Assembly (NCBI RefSeq): GCF_001050035.1 | Contig: NZ_CVTA01000004.1 | Coordinates: forward strand, 1-64,000 | Direction: 5' to 3' | DNA: 64,000 nt | DNA from: Mycolicibacterium komanii | GTDB lineage: Bacteria > Actinomycetota > Actinomycetes > Mycobacteriales > Mycobacteriaceae | Shown: in pieces, positions 9,172 to 21,110 of the stretch | Position numbering within the stretch: position 1 is the stretch's first letter | How the letters are laid out: the number at the start of each line of letters is the position of its first letter | Notes under the pieces: model-generated | Told to the model about the DNA's origin: nothing | The model's input: the letters and a program-made list of their open reading frames with translations, nothing else | Database searches by the model: none | Made by a program: the position numbers and the translations under genes

Positions 9172-10047
9172 GTGACCGTGACAGCCACCGTGATCGACGT
9201 CGCCGATCCGTCCGATCCGCGGCTCGACGACTTCCGCGACCTCAACAGCGTCGACCGCAGACCCGACCTGCCCACCGGCAAGGGGTTGGTGATCGCCGAA
9301 GGTGTACTGGTCGTGCAGCGGATGCTGGCGTCGCGATTCGTCCCGCGCGCGATGATGGGCACCGACCGCCGCCTGCAGGAGCTCGCGGCCGACCTCGCCG
9401 GTGTCTCGGCTCCGTACTACCGCGTGGCCGCCGACGTGATGGCTGAGGTGGTGGGCTTTCACCTCAACCGCGGTGTGCTGGCGTCGGCGTCGCGGCCGCG
9501 GGAGTTGACGGTCGCCGAGGTCTTGGATGGAGCGCGCACCGTCGCGGTGCTCGAAGGCGTCAACGACCACGAGAACCTTGGTTCGATCTTTCGCAACGCC
9601 GCCGGCCTCGGCGTAGACGCGGTGGTCTTCGGCACCGGCTGCGCCGACCCGCTGTACCGGCGCGCCGTGCGGGTGTCGATGGGCCACGCGCTGCTCGTGC
9701 CGTACGCGTGGGCGCAGTCGTGGCCGGACGATCTGGGGTTGTTGCGTGACAACGGATTTCGATTGTTGGCCATGACTCCCGGCCCCACGGCGCGGTCCTT
9801 GGCCGACGCGATGTCCGGCGTCGTCGACGACAAGGTGGCGATCCTGGTCGGCGCGGAAGGACCGGGGTTGACCGAGCGAACGATGCGCGCGTCGGATCTT
9901 CGGGTGCGGATCCCGATGTCGCGGGGAACAGACTCGCTCAACGTCGCGACCGCTGCCGCGCTGGCGTTCTACGAGCGGGTTAGATTGGGCACCGGCCAGC
10001 TGGGGCCACACCCGAAGGGTAGGGGAGAGCGGAGCGAATCGGAGTGA
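9172..10047 (+). CDS. SpoU/TrmH-family RNA 2'-O-methyltransferase
   Basis: 291 residues. It has the three SPOUT motifs of the knotted fold: EGVNDHENLGSIFRNAAGLG (motif 1, Asn and Arg for catalysis), LVGAEGPGL (motif 2), and MSRGTDSLNVATAAAL (motif 3, SAM pocket). An N-terminal substrate-binding region (GLVIAEGVLVVQRML) precedes them. It is the positional ortholog of Rv0881, annotated as an rRNA methyltransferase; the exact nucleotide target cannot be read from sequence. It starts at GTG 9172. The next gene's GTG overlaps its stop. Confidence 0.9.
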   Translation: MTVTATVIDVADPSDPRLDDFRDLNSVDRRPDLPTGKGLVIAEGVLVVQRMLASRFVPRAMMGTDRRLQELAADLAGVSAPYYRVAADVMAEVVGFHLNRGVLASASRPRELTVAEVLDGARTVAVLEGVNDHENLGSIFRNAAGLGVDAVVFGTGCADPLYRRAVRVSMGHALLVPYAWAQSWPDDLGLLRDNGFRLLAMTPGPTARSLADAMSGVVDDKVAILVGAEGPGLTERTMRASDLRVRIPMSRGTDSLNVATAAALAFYERVRLGTGQLGPHPKGRGERSESE

Positions 10048-10325
10048 CGGAGATGACCGACGACTCAACGCCGTGGGCGATGGGGTTGACGGTGGCGGGG
10101 TTCGTCGCGGCGGTGATCGCGGCCGCGATCGTGGTGCTCAGCCTCGGCCTGCTGCGGTTGCATCCGCTGCTGGCGATCGGGCTCAACTTGGTCGCGGTCG
10201 GCGGCCTGGCGCCGACGGTGTGGGGGTGGCGCAATCGGCCGGTGTGGCGGTGGTTCGTGCTGGGCTCCGGCGTCGGGGTGGCCGCCGCGTGGCTGGTCGT
10301 GCTCGCCGTCGCGCTGAGCAGCTGA
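10044..10325 (+). CDS. DUF2537 small membrane protein
   Basis: 93 residues with three hydrophobic segments (about 13-35, 40-58 and 71-92). It matches the DUF2537 layout and the position of Rv0882. The GTG at 10044 overlaps the stop of the methyltransferase gene (GTGA); ATG 10053 is an alternative start. Function is unknown. Co-translation with the methyltransferase is likely from the overlap. Confidence 0.82.
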   Translation: MTEMTDDSTPWAMGLTVAGFVAAVIAAAIVVLSLGLLRLHPLLAIGLNLVAVGGLAPTVWGWRNRPVWRWFVLGSGVGVAAAWLVVLAVALSS

Positions 10326-10337
10326 CCTGAGGCGAAC

Positions 10338-11153
10338 TCAGCGCTGGCCGCTGGAGCGCACGCCGAGGAGGACGTCCTCCCAGGCCGGAACCGCGGGCTT
10401 GGCCTTACCCCTGCGGGCCTTGGCCGGCTGCGGCGCGACGGGCTCGGGGGCTTCTTCGGGCTGGGGCTCGGGCGGGGTCGCCTGTACCGGCGGGTCGATC
10501 GGAAGCGTCGGCTCCTCGACCTCGACCTGCGGCTCGGGCAGCGCGGCGACGGGGCGCAGTGGTCGCGTGAAGTTCGGGTCGATCAGTTCGGATGCCGCGT
10601 CGTCGAACGCGGTGACCGTCCCGCCGTGGGCGCCTGGCGAGAAGCGGAAATGCGCCGCAAGGTCCGACCTACCTGCTTTCCATGCCAGCCGCACCGTCCA
10701 GCGGCCGTCTTCGTTGCGCCACGCGTCCCACGTCGGCGCGTCCGGGTCGAGCCCGCGCGCGATCAGAGCCGTCGTGACGGTCTCCAGCAGGGTCAGCACC
10801 GACGGTCCGTCGGCGAGCACCGGATGCGCGGCGGTTGCCAGCTCGGCGGCCCGGGCACGCTCGAGCAACACCGGATGCGCGAACCGCTCGACGCGGGACA
10901 CGTCGACGCCCGACGCCTCGGCGACCTGTTCGACGGATGCACCCGCCCTGATCCGGGACTGAATCTCCTTGGGTCGCAACACGGTTTGAACCTCGGCCTC
11001 GTCTCGTGTCTGACTCGAGCCCACCTGGTCGCCACGGACGGCGGCGCGCAACCGATCGTCGCGCAGCAGCGTGAACTTCTCGCCGGAGCCGTCGGCCTCG
11101 CAGATGATTCGTCTGCCGTCCACATCGAGTCCGACGACTTTGAGTTCCCGCAT
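10338..11153 (-). CDS. sepH: Septation protein SepH
   Basis: 271 residues. The N-terminal DUF3071 domain (MRELKVVGLDVDGRRIIC; LRPKEIQSRIRAGASVEQVAEASG, a helix-turn-helix-like part) is the conserved SepH region that binds FtsZ in Streptomyces and mycobacteria and promotes Z-ring assembly. An acidic, Pro/Glu-rich linker follows (about 205-245), then a short conserved C-terminal PAWEDVLLGVRS motif. ATG 11153 has a GGAGG just upstream, which excludes the 12-codon longer frame. It corresponds to Rv0883c. Confidence 0.92.
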   Translation of the reverse strand: MRELKVVGLDVDGRRIICEADGSGEKFTLLRDDRLRAAVRGDQVGSSQTRDEAEVQTVLRPKEIQSRIRAGASVEQVAEASGVDVSRVERFAHPVLLERARAAELATAAHPVLADGPSVLTLLETVTTALIARGLDPDAPTWDAWRNEDGRWTVRLAWKAGRSDLAAHFRFSPGAHGGTVTAFDDAASELIDPNFTRPLRPVAALPEPQVEVEEPTLPIDPPVQATPPEPQPEEAPEPVAPQPAKARRGKAKPAVPAWEDVLLGVRSSGQR

Positions 11154-11236
11154 GGCGACCTCCTCCGGGCTAGCGCGAAGCCCGATCAACCGGACACTAC
11201 TGCGTTATCCGCCCGTTACCTGGTACGACACGCGGA

Positions 11237-12409
<1,173 letters not shown>

Positions 12410-12499
12410 TCACAAAAGTGGGTAAACGACCTACATAGAGACCTCGTTGTGTCCATACTGTGACCTGTCGGGGACTGAAGCTCGAGCCCAGGGGGGCAC

Positions 12500-12988
12500 G
12501 TGAACAGTCGTAGAAAAAGCTCGGTCCTGTTTTCCATCTGCGCGGGTGCTCTAGCGGTCTGCGCACCGCTGGTCGCGGGTCCGGCTCAGGCCGACGGCGC
12601 CGACGACGGCGCACTGCTGAACGAGATCAACGCCACGCGCGCGGCCAACGGCTGCGGACCGGTCGCGGGAAACCCGCAGCTGAGCGCCGCCGCGGCCCGG
12701 CAGGCCAATGACATGCTCGCCCACAACGTGCAGAGCCACACCGGCTCGGACGGGTCGTCTGCCGGCCAGCGGATCAACGCCGCCGGTTACACGACGTACT
12801 CCAAGGCGGGCGAGATCATCTTCTGGAGCACGGGGGTCGGGGCCGTCCCGGCCGAAGCGGTCAACTGGTGGATGAACAGCCCCGGGCACCGGGCGATCAT
12901 CACCGACTGCAGCATGACCGAAGTCGGTGTCGCCGTGGTGCGCAACGGCCCCCGGGCCGCCGCCGTGGGCGAGTTCGGCAGCAGATAG
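12500..12988 (+). CDS. Secreted CAP-domain (SCP/PR-1-like) protein
   Basis: 162 residues with a signal peptide (about 1-32, KSSVLFSICAGALAVCAPLVAGPAQA) and then a CAP domain: LLNEINATRAANGC, AAARQANDMLAHN, HTGSDGSSAGQRI and WMNSPGHRAIITDCSMTEVGVAV. The His residues and the NSPGHR motif form the typical CAP cavity. Role is unknown; bacterial CAP proteins are linked to the cell envelope. It starts at GTG 12500 with a GGGGGG run just before it. It is not part of the conserved serC-Rv0885 arrangement and looks inserted. Confidence 0.88.
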   Translation: MNSRRKSSVLFSICAGALAVCAPLVAGPAQADGADDGALLNEINATRAANGCGPVAGNPQLSAAAARQANDMLAHNVQSHTGSDGSSAGQRINAAGYTTYSKAGEIIFWSTGVGAVPAEAVNWWMNSPGHRAIITDCSMTEVGVAVVRNGPRAAAVGEFGSR

Positions 12989-13025
12989 CGCCCGACGCTC
13001 ATCTCTTCGCGCGGCACGCATGGGT

Positions 13026-13041
13026 TGTGACCGCGATCACA
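13026..13041. promoter_or_regulatory. Perfect Crp palindrome upstream of the diiron oxygenase gene
   Basis: TGTGACCGCGATCACA fits TGTGA-N6-TCACA with no mismatch. It lies 37 bp after the CAP stop and 123 bp before ATG 13164. Crp control of the serC/Rv0885 region is known in M. tuberculosis. A further half-site (GTGTGACA) follows near 13061. Confidence 0.8.
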
Positions 13042-13163
13042 CAACGATGTCTTCGACGCCGTGTGACACATCGCGCTCGGGGGTATGTTCAGTAGGCGAT
13101 ACCTCCGGTACCGTTGTTGGACATCAGAGGCGCGAATGTAAACCTCATAGGGGAGGTCCGAGA

Positions 13164-14177
13164 ATGGCGCGAACCCGACTGGTCAGGCGATGGCGTCGCA
13201 ACATGGAAGTCACCGAGGACGCCGAATACGTCGACACGCTCACCACGCTCTCCGAGGGTTCGGTGCGGCGGAACTTCAACCCGTACACCGACATCGATTG
13301 GGACTCGCCGGAGTTCGCGGTCACCGCGAACGATCCACGCTGGGTGCTGCCCGCGACCGATCCGCTCGGCGGGCATCCCTGGTATCAGGCGCAGCCGCTC
13401 GAACGGCAGATCCAGATCGGGATGTGGCGGCAGGCCAACGTCGCGAAGGTCGGTCTGCAGTTCGAGATCATCCTCATCCGCGGGCTGACGAATTACGCGT
13501 TCTGGGTCCCCAACGGGTCCCCCGAGTACCGGTACTGCCTGCACGAGTCGGTCGAAGAGTGCAACCACACGATGATGTTCCAGGAGATGGTCAACCGCAT
13601 CGGCGCAGACGTGCCGGGCATGCCCCGCATGCTGCGCTGGCTGTCGCCGTTCATCCCGCTCGTGGCCGGACCGCTTCCGATCCCGTTCTTCTTCGGTGTG
13701 CTCGCCGGCGAGGAGCCGATCGACCACACGCAGAAGAACGTGCTGCGCGAGGGCAAGGAACTGCACCCGATCATGGAGCGGGTGATGGCCATCCACGTGG
13801 CTGAGGAGGCCCGTCACATCTCGTTCGCGCACGAGTATCTGCGCAAGCGCCTGCCGCGGCTCAACCGGCGTCAGCGGTTCTGGCTATCGCTGAACGTGCC
13901 GATCATCATGCGGGTGTTGTGCCAGGCGATCATCGTGCCGCCCAAGGCATTCTGGCGTGAGTTCGACATCCCGCGTTCGGTGCGCAAGGAGCTGTTCTTC
14001 CGCGCGCCGAAGTCCCGTCAGTTCCTGCGCGACATGTTCGGCGATGTCCGGATGCTGTGCCACGAAACCGGTCTGATGAACCCGTTCGCCAAGCTGATGT
14101 GGCGGCTCTGCAAGATCGACGGCAAACCGAGCCGTTACCGCAGCGAACCGGCCCGCCAGCACGTGATTGCCGCCTAG
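13164..14177 (+). CDS. AurF-like diiron oxygenase family protein (Rv0885 ortholog)
   Basis: 337 residues. Two carboxylate/histidine motifs of a four-helix diiron centre are visible: HESVEECNHTMMFQEM (about 130-145) and HVAEEARHISFAHEYL (about 212-227). A further HETGLM follows near the C-terminus. AurF relatives oxidise aryl amines, but no substrate is known for the mycobacterial protein. The start is ATG 13164, preceded by GGGGAGG, although the frame is open from 12927. A Crp palindrome lies upstream, and fprB, which can supply electrons, starts 10 bp downstream. This suggests the two form an oxygenase and reductase pair, which is inference. Confidence 0.88.
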   Translation: MARTRLVRRWRRNMEVTEDAEYVDTLTTLSEGSVRRNFNPYTDIDWDSPEFAVTANDPRWVLPATDPLGGHPWYQAQPLERQIQIGMWRQANVAKVGLQFEIILIRGLTNYAFWVPNGSPEYRYCLHESVEECNHTMMFQEMVNRIGADVPGMPRMLRWLSPFIPLVAGPLPIPFFFGVLAGEEPIDHTQKNVLREGKELHPIMERVMAIHVAEEARHISFAHEYLRKRLPRLNRRQRFWLSLNVPIIMRVLCQAIIVPPKAFWREFDIPRSVRKELFFRAPKSRQFLRDMFGDVRMLCHETGLMNPFAKLMWRLCKIDGKPSRYRSEPARQHVIAA

Positions 14178-14187
14178 GACGCACAAC

Positions 14188-15861
14188 GTGCCCCATGTGA
14201 TCACCCAGTCGTGCTGCAGCGACGGGTCCTGTGTCTACGCGTGTCCGGTGAACTGCATTCACCCGACACCCGACGAGCCCGGTTTCGCGACCGCCGAGAT
14301 GCTCTACATCGATCCCGTGGCATGCGTCGACTGTGGAGCGTGCGTGTCGGCGTGCCCGGTCGGCGCCATCACGCACGACTCGAAACTCGAGCCCGCACAG
14401 CTCCCGTTCGTCGAGCTGAACGCGGCGTTCTATCCCGAACCGGACGGCAAGCTGCCACCGACGTCGAAGCTGGCGCCGGTCATCGAGGCGCCGGTGGTGT
14501 ATCCCCGCGCCGGCGGCCCGCTGACCGTCGCGATCGTCGGGTCCGGGCCCGCCGCGATGTATGCCGCCGACGAGTTGCTCACCCAGAAGGGCGTGCGCGT
14601 CAACGTCTTCGAGCGGCTGCCCACGCCGTACGGGTTGGTGCGCGCGGGTGTCGCGCCCGACCACCAGAACACCAAGCGGGTGACCAAGCTGTTCGACAAG
14701 GTGGCGGCGCAGCCCGGGTTCACCTTCTACCTCAACGTCGAGGTGGGCACGGACCTCACACAAGACGAGCTGCTCGAGCATCACCACGCCGTGCTCTACG
14801 CGGTGGGGGCGCCCAACGATCGGCGGCTCGACATCGCGGGAATGGGTCTGCCGGGCACGGGCACCGCCACCGAGTTCGTGGCCTGGTACAACGGTCACCC
14901 CGAATTCGACTCGCTGCCAATCGATCTGGACCACGAACGGGTGGTCATCGTCGGCAATGGCAACGTCGCCCTCGACGTCGCGCGGATTCTCACCACGCCA
15001 CCGGATGTTCTTGCAGGAACCGACATCTCGGATCACGCGCTCGCCGCGCTCCGCGAGTCCAAGGTGACCGAGGTCGTGATCGCGGCTCGGCGCGGTCCGA
15101 AGGACTCGGCCTTCACGCTGCCGGAGTTGTTGGGGTTGACGTCGACCTGCGAGGTGGTGCTGTCGCCCGCCGACCACGAACAGGTGGAACAGGACCTGGC
15201 CGCAGCCGAGGACCCGTTGACGCGCACCAAATTGGAGGTCCTGAGCAAGCTCGGGGACACCTCGGCTCCGGCGACGCGGCCACGCATCCGCCTGGCGTAT
15301 GGGATGACGCCGAAGCGCGTCGTGGGTGACGGTCGGACCGACGCGATCGAGTTCACGGTCACCGGGACCGACGAGGTCCGCCGACTCGACGCGGGTTTGG
15401 TGTTGACCTCGATCGGCTACCGCGGCAAACCGATTCGCGGCCTTCCCTTCGACGAGTCCGCCGCGGTCGTGCCCAACGACGGTGGGCGCGTCGTCGACCC
15501 CAGGTCGAGTGAGCCGGTTCCAGGCAGCTACGTCGCCGGGTGGATCAAACGCGGACCGACGGGGTTCATCGGCACCAACAAGTCGTGCGCCGCGCAGACC
15601 GTGCACAACCTGGTCGCCGATTACAACGACGGCAGGCTGCGTGACCCGCTGTACAAGCCGGGGGCACTCGACAAGCTCGTCCGCAGCAGACGGCCCGACG
15701 TGGTCGATTCGGCTGGGTGGAAAGCGATCGACGCCGCCGAGATCGCCCGCGGCGGCGACGAGCGCCCGCGCGTGAAGTTCACCGCGGTCGCCGACATGCT
15801 GAGCGCCGCGGCGGACGCGCCCCGGTTCGGCCGGCGCCTACTGGCCGGTCTGCGCCGCTGA
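14188..15861 (+). CDS. fprB: Ferredoxin-fused ferredoxin/NADP reductase FprB
   Basis: 557 residues. The N-terminal ferredoxin domain has two Cys clusters, SCCSDGSCVYACPVNC and CVDCGACVSACPVGAI. A reductase of the adrenodoxin-reductase type follows, with FAD motif VAIVGSGPAAMYAADELL near residue 113, YGLVRAGVAPDH, and NADP motif VVIVGNGNVALDVARIL. It transfers electrons from NADPH to redox partners. GTG 14188 (MPHVITQSCC) is the family start; the frame is open from 14167, overlapping the upstream gene. It corresponds to Rv0886. Confidence 0.95.
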   Translation: MPHVITQSCCSDGSCVYACPVNCIHPTPDEPGFATAEMLYIDPVACVDCGACVSACPVGAITHDSKLEPAQLPFVELNAAFYPEPDGKLPPTSKLAPVIEAPVVYPRAGGPLTVAIVGSGPAAMYAADELLTQKGVRVNVFERLPTPYGLVRAGVAPDHQNTKRVTKLFDKVAAQPGFTFYLNVEVGTDLTQDELLEHHHAVLYAVGAPNDRRLDIAGMGLPGTGTATEFVAWYNGHPEFDSLPIDLDHERVVIVGNGNVALDVARILTTPPDVLAGTDISDHALAALRESKVTEVVIAARRGPKDSAFTLPELLGLTSTCEVVLSPADHEQVEQDLAAAEDPLTRTKLEVLSKLGDTSAPATRPRIRLAYGMTPKRVVGDGRTDAIEFTVTGTDEVRRLDAGLVLTSIGYRGKPIRGLPFDESAAVVPNDGGRVVDPRSSEPVPGSYVAGWIKRGPTGFIGTNKSCAAQTVHNLVADYNDGRLRDPLYKPGALDKLVRSRRPDVVDSAGWKAIDAAEIARGGDERPRVKFTAVADMLSAAADAPRFGRRLLAGLRR

Positions 15862-15889
15862 TGTCACCGGCCGGCCTGCGCCGCTGACC

Positions 15890-16345
15890 TCACTGGGGCT
15901 GGTGGATCGCCTTCTCGATCTCCTCGGGGCTGACCTCGCGCATCGGCTGTCCCATCGACCACATGTGCCCGAACGGGTCGCGCAGCACGCCGTAGCGGTC
16001 GCCCCAGAACATGTCGTCGAGCGGCATCACGACGGTCGCGCCGGCGTCGACCGCCTTCTGAAACTTGGCGTCGACATCGGTGACCGTCAGGTGAATCGTC
16101 ACCGGCGAACCGCCGAACGCCTCCGGCGTCTCCGACTTGCCGTCGTTCATCTCCGGGAAATCGTCGTTGAGCATCACCAGCGAGCCGTTGATCCGCAGCG
16201 CCGCGTGGAACAGCTTCTTACCGTCAGGTCCCGGCACCCGGCCGAGTTCCTCGGCGTCGAACGCCTTGACGTAGAAGTCGATGGCAGCGGCGCCGTCGCT
16301 GACCGTGAGCATGGGGGATACCTCTGGCGTTACGTCGATGGCCAT
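15890..16345 (-). CDS. VOC-superfamily (PhnB/glyoxalase-like) protein
   Basis: 151 residues with paired beta-alpha-beta-beta-beta modules: VSPMLTVSDGAAAIDFYVKAFDAEELGRV in the first half and VTIHLTVTDVDAKFQKAVDAGATVVMP, then DMFWGDRYGVLRDPFGHMW in the second. This is the PhnB-like VOC fold; the reaction is unknown. The start is ATG 16345, with AGGAG about 10 bp upstream. It matches Rv0887c in position. It is convergent with fprB, 28 bp away. Confidence 0.88.
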   Translation of the reverse strand: MAIDVTPEVSPMLTVSDGAAAIDFYVKAFDAEELGRVPGPDGKKLFHAALRINGSLVMLNDDFPEMNDGKSETPEAFGGSPVTIHLTVTDVDAKFQKAVDAGATVVMPLDDMFWGDRYGVLRDPFGHMWSMGQPMREVSPEEIEKAIHQPQ

Positions 16346-16460
16346 GTGCAGGGCTCCTTTCGATTCGGGTTGCGCCCGCGGAGGGGTCACCAGTACCGAC
16401 CGGCGCGGAGCGCCGAATTCATCGGTACGTGGGCCATGCAACCACTGCCCACCGACAGGA

Positions 16461-17063
16461 TCAGACGATCGAGAACGACGGCGGAAGCCCGTCGCGTCCG
16501 GTCAACGCCATCAGCACCGTCTCACCGTGTTCCTCAGCCGCGATCCGAGCCGCCAACACCAACGCCTCCTCGACCACCGGCGGCGGCAGCGTGAACGAAA
16601 TCCCGGTCGCGCGTGCGATATCCAGGCTGTGCACGGCCAGCTCGAACGTCCGCGTCGGCAGGTAATCGCGCAACCGGATGCCCAGCCCGCCGATCACCTG
16701 GATCAGCGGATCGTCCACCGTCTGCAACCGAGCGAGCGCTCGAGTGACCAGATCGGCCACGGCCGCTGCCGGGTCGTCACCAAGGTCCCGCCCGGCCTGC
16801 CGACCGCGCTCGGCCACGTCGGCGGGATCCATGCCCAAGGCGGTCGGGTTCACCCGCGCGTAGTACTCCTGCGGGGTGGTGATGTCCGCGCGGTCGGCAG
16901 TGGTCTCGAGGTAGGTGAGCACCGTGGTGAGCGAGCGCGACGTGTGCCCGACCAGCGAGCGCACATCCCAGTCACCCAGGCCCGTCTCGGACCACGCGCC
17001 GGCGGGAATCCGGCCGACGAGGTCCGCGAAACTGTGTGCCGCCGCGGCGAACGTCGGGGTCAC
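16461..17063 (-). CDS. Mycothiol-dependent maleylpyruvate isomerase-like (DinB-fold) protein
   Basis: 200 residues with the MDMPI N-terminal signature WDVRSLVGHTSRSLTTVLTYL (His for metal), then RTFELAVHSLDIARATG, which supplies further metal ligands (E and H). These proteins form a metal-binding four-helix bundle and often use mycothiol, but the reaction is unknown. The GTG start at 17063 overlaps the citA stop by 4 bp (GTGA), which favours it over the long upstream frame and shows coupling with citA. Confidence 0.85.
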   Translation of the reverse strand: MTPTFAAAAHSFADLVGRIPAGAWSETGLGDWDVRSLVGHTSRSLTTVLTYLETTADRADITTPQEYYARVNPTALGMDPADVAERGRQAGRDLGDDPAAAVADLVTRALARLQTVDDPLIQVIGGLGIRLRDYLPTRTFELAVHSLDIARATGISFTLPPPVVEEALVLAARIAAEEHGETVLMALTGRDGLPPSFSIV

Positions 17064-18178
17064 GACCGGGCGATCTGATCCCAGCCCTCGACCTGCTCCG
17101 GGCTGCGTGGCGCAGGCCCGACGTAGATCGCCGACGGACGCACCAGCTTGCCGAGCCGTTTCTGCTCCAGGATGTGCGCGCACCAGCCGGCGGTGCGGCC
17201 GCAGGTGAACATCGCGGGCATCATCTTGGTCGGCACCTGCGCGAAATCAAGGATCACCGCCGCCCAGAACTCGACGTTGGTTTCGATGGCGCGGTCCGGC
17301 CGCCGCTCCCGGAGCTCGGTCAGGGCGGCCTGTTCGAGCGCGGCGGCCACCTCGTAGCGGGGCGCCTCGAGCCGCTTGGCCGTCGCGCGCAGCACCCGGG
17401 CCCGCGGATCCTCGGCGCGGTAGACCCGGTGCCCGAAGCCCATCAGCTTCTCCTTGCGGTCGAGGATGCCTTTGACCACCGCGCGGGCGTCGCCGGTCTT
17501 CTCGGCCTCCTCGATCATTGGGATGACGCGGGCCGGGGCGCCGCCGTGCAGAGGTCCGCTCATCGCGCCGATCGCGCCGGACAGCGCGGCCGCGACGTCG
17601 GCTCCGGTCGACGCGATCACGCGGGCGGTGAACGTCGAGGCGTTCATGCCGTGCTCGGCGGCGCTGACCCAGTAGGCGTCGATGGCTTCCACGTGGCGGG
17701 GATCGGGATCGCCCTGCCACCGGGTCATGAATCGCTCTGTCACCGTTGAGCATTCGTCGATGGTGCGCTGAGGGACCGCGGGTTGGTAGATGCCGCGCGC
17801 CGACTGAGCGACGTAAGACAACGCCATCACCGAAGCCCGCGCGAGGTGTTCGCGGGCGGTGGCGTCGTCGATGTCGAGCAGCGGCGGGTAGCCCCAGATC
17901 GGCGCCAGCATCGCGAGCCCCGCCTGGACGTCGACGCGGACATCGCCGCTGTGAATCGGCAGCGGGAACGGTTCGGCGGGCGGCAGACCGTTGCCGAACT
18001 TCCCGTCGACCAGCAGCGCCCACACGTCGCCGAAGGTCACCCGCTGGTTGACCAGATCCTCGATGTCCACGCCGCGGTACCGCAGCGCGCCGCCGTCCTT
18101 ATCGGGTTCGGCGATCTCGGAGGTGAAGGCGACGACGCCTTCGAGGCCGGGTACGAAATCTTCAGGCACCGCACTCAT
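17060..18178 (-). CDS. citA: Citrate synthase 2 (CitA)
   Basis: 372 residues. Citrate synthase fold with RYRGVDIEDLV at the N-terminus, the catalytic His in GPLHGGAPARV (about 199-209), GFGHRVYRAEDPRA (second His) and a conserved Asp region (VEFWAAVILDFAQVP). It condenses oxaloacetate and acetyl-CoA. It is shorter than GltA2, also in this window, and matches Rv0889c. It is divergent from pdxH with 83 bp between, which must hold both promoters. Confidence 0.93.
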   Translation of the reverse strand: MSAVPEDFVPGLEGVVAFTSEIAEPDKDGGALRYRGVDIEDLVNQRVTFGDVWALLVDGKFGNGLPPAEPFPLPIHSGDVRVDVQAGLAMLAPIWGYPPLLDIDDATAREHLARASVMALSYVAQSARGIYQPAVPQRTIDECSTVTERFMTRWQGDPDPRHVEAIDAYWVSAAEHGMNASTFTARVIASTGADVAAALSGAIGAMSGPLHGGAPARVIPMIEEAEKTGDARAVVKGILDRKEKLMGFGHRVYRAEDPRARVLRATAKRLEAPRYEVAAALEQAALTELRERRPDRAIETNVEFWAAVILDFAQVPTKMMPAMFTCGRTAGWCAHILEQKRLGKLVRPSAIYVGPAPRSPEQVEGWDQIARS

Positions 18179-18261
18179 GGCCAGATTCTCGCACCCCCGC
18201 GACGGCGGTCATCTGGCGGTTGCTGACACGGCGGTGGGCGGTGTGGGCGTAGCGTTGTCGC

Positions 18262-18924
18262 GTGGCGGAGGTAGGCCCAGAACGCTTGGCGAGGATGCGG
18301 GTGGAATACGGTTCGGCGGAAAAGGACGGCAGCCCCGATCTCGATGTGGATTGGCTGGCCGAAGGCTGGGTTACGTTGCTGCGCAAGTGGTTAGCCGATG
18401 CTGAGCGCGCCGGTGTCGCAGAACCCAACGCGATGGTGGTCGGCACGGTGGACGGTCGTGGACGGCCCGTGACCCGGTCGGTGTTGTGCAAGAGCGTCGA
18501 CGACGCGGGCATCACGTTCTACACCAATTACGACTCGGACAAGGGCGAGCAGTTGGCGGCGACGCCGTACGCGTCGGCCACCTTTCCCTGGTATCTGATC
18601 GGGCGCCAGGTCCACGTGCGCGGACCGGTCACAAAAGTATCCGCGGAGGAAACGGCTGAATACTGGTCAAAGCGCCCGCGGGGTTCGCAGCTCGGTGCGT
18701 GGGCGTCGTACCAGTCGAAGCCGATCGCGTCCCGCGCCGCGCTGCTTGACCAACTGGCCGAGGTGACACAGCGGTTCGCTGACCACGAAACGGTTCCCGT
18801 GCCGCCGAATTGGGGTGGCTATCTGATCGCGGCTGAGGTCGTGGAGTTCTGGCAGGGCCGGGAGAACCGGGTGCACAACAGAATTCGCATCCAGGATGGA
18901 CGGGTCGAGCGGCTGCAGCCGTAG
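18262..18924 (+). CDS. pdxH: Pyridoxamine 5'-phosphate oxidase PdxH
   Basis: 220 residues, FMN-dependent oxidase that makes pyridoxal 5'-phosphate. Motifs are [24 protein letters not shown] (FMN binding), [20 protein letters not shown] and the C-terminal signature [15 protein letters not shown], with the terminal RLQP. The start is GTG 18262. PLP feeds SerC, encoded nearby. The neighbour order citA-pdxH fits fast-growing mycobacteria. Confidence 0.95.
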   Translation: MAEVGPERLARMRVEYGSAEKDGSPDLDVDWLAEGWVTLLRKWLADAERAGVAEPNAMVVGTVDGRGRPVTRSVLCKSVDDAGITFYTNYDSDKGEQLAATPYASATFPWYLIGRQVHVRGPVTKVSAEETAEYWSKRPRGSQLGAWASYQSKPIASRAALLDQLAEVTQRFADHETVPVPPNWGGYLIAAEVVEFWQGRENRVHNRIRIQDGRVERLQP

Positions 18925-19036
18925 GGGCTGGCGTTAGCTGCGGTGTGGCAACGGCCCGAAATGCAGACGTGGAGCATGTTATCGGCGTCGACAAATTCTT
19001 AGCTCCTTCATAGATTCGGCGGTTAGGATCGCCTTT

Positions 19037-19687
19037 GTGCCTGACGGTAGGGGGGCGCAGACTCTCGGGCTGCGCGAGCGCAAGAAGCTGCGCACGCGAG
19101 CGACTCTCATCGACGCCGCGGTGGAGCTCTGCAATAGCCAGGGTTTCGACAACACCACGGTGGACCAGATCGCCGCGGTGGCCGACGTCTCACCCCGCAC
19201 CTTCAGCCGGTACTTCCCGACCAAAGAGGCGATCGCGCTGGCGTTGGTCGACGAGATTCTCGACCGAACCGCCGTGGAGCTCGCCCGCCAGGGTGATGAG
19301 GTCAACCACTATGAGGCGCTGCTGAGGGCCAACGTCGCGATGGCCGAGTCGGCGAAGCGGGCGGGGCCCGACGGGCTGACGGCCGAGCGCCTGCTGTGCA
19401 TCACCCGGATCATCGTGACGTCGTCGATTCTGCGCCAGGCCAGCGTGGAGTTTCGCGGCAACGCGATCGAGCGTGCGTTGGCCGCCCGACTCGATGTCCC
19501 CCTGCACGATCAGAAAGTCAGGCTCACGGCCGCGGTCTGGGGCGCGGTGATGATGACGGCGCTGGGAAGCGTCGCGCATGACAGCAGGGACTGGTCGCAG
19601 GTCTCCGTGGACGACCTCATCGAGCGTCTGAAAGCGGTATTCGGTGAGTTCGCCGACTTAGCGGGTAATCTGCATCAGCCCGTCTGA
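19037..19687 (+). CDS. TetR-family transcriptional regulator
   Basis: 216 residues. The N-terminal helix-turn-helix (about 15-58) has the TetR pattern RATLIDAAVELCNSQGF, TTVDQIAAVADVSPRTFSRYFPTKEAI. The C-terminal ligand-binding part is not diagnostic. The start is GTG 19037. It lies just upstream of gltA2 on the same strand (95 bp gap), so it might act on gltA2 or itself; this cannot be settled from sequence. Confidence 0.88.
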   Translation: MPDGRGAQTLGLRERKKLRTRATLIDAAVELCNSQGFDNTTVDQIAAVADVSPRTFSRYFPTKEAIALALVDEILDRTAVELARQGDEVNHYEALLRANVAMAESAKRAGPDGLTAERLLCITRIIVTSSILRQASVEFRGNAIERALAARLDVPLHDQKVRLTAAVWGAVMMTALGSVAHDSRDWSQVSVDDLIERLKAVFGEFADLAGNLHQPV

Positions 19688-19782
19688 GCAACTGAGCCCC
19701 CGCCGGGGCGCGGCTGCCGGAATGGGACTACCTTTTGTAGGAGCAATGTTCGAATACTCCCAGCAGCGACGAAGGGAACCTC

Positions 19783-21090
<1,308 letters not shown>

Positions 21091-21110
21091 GCCTGTCTGC
21101 GCCGTCCGCC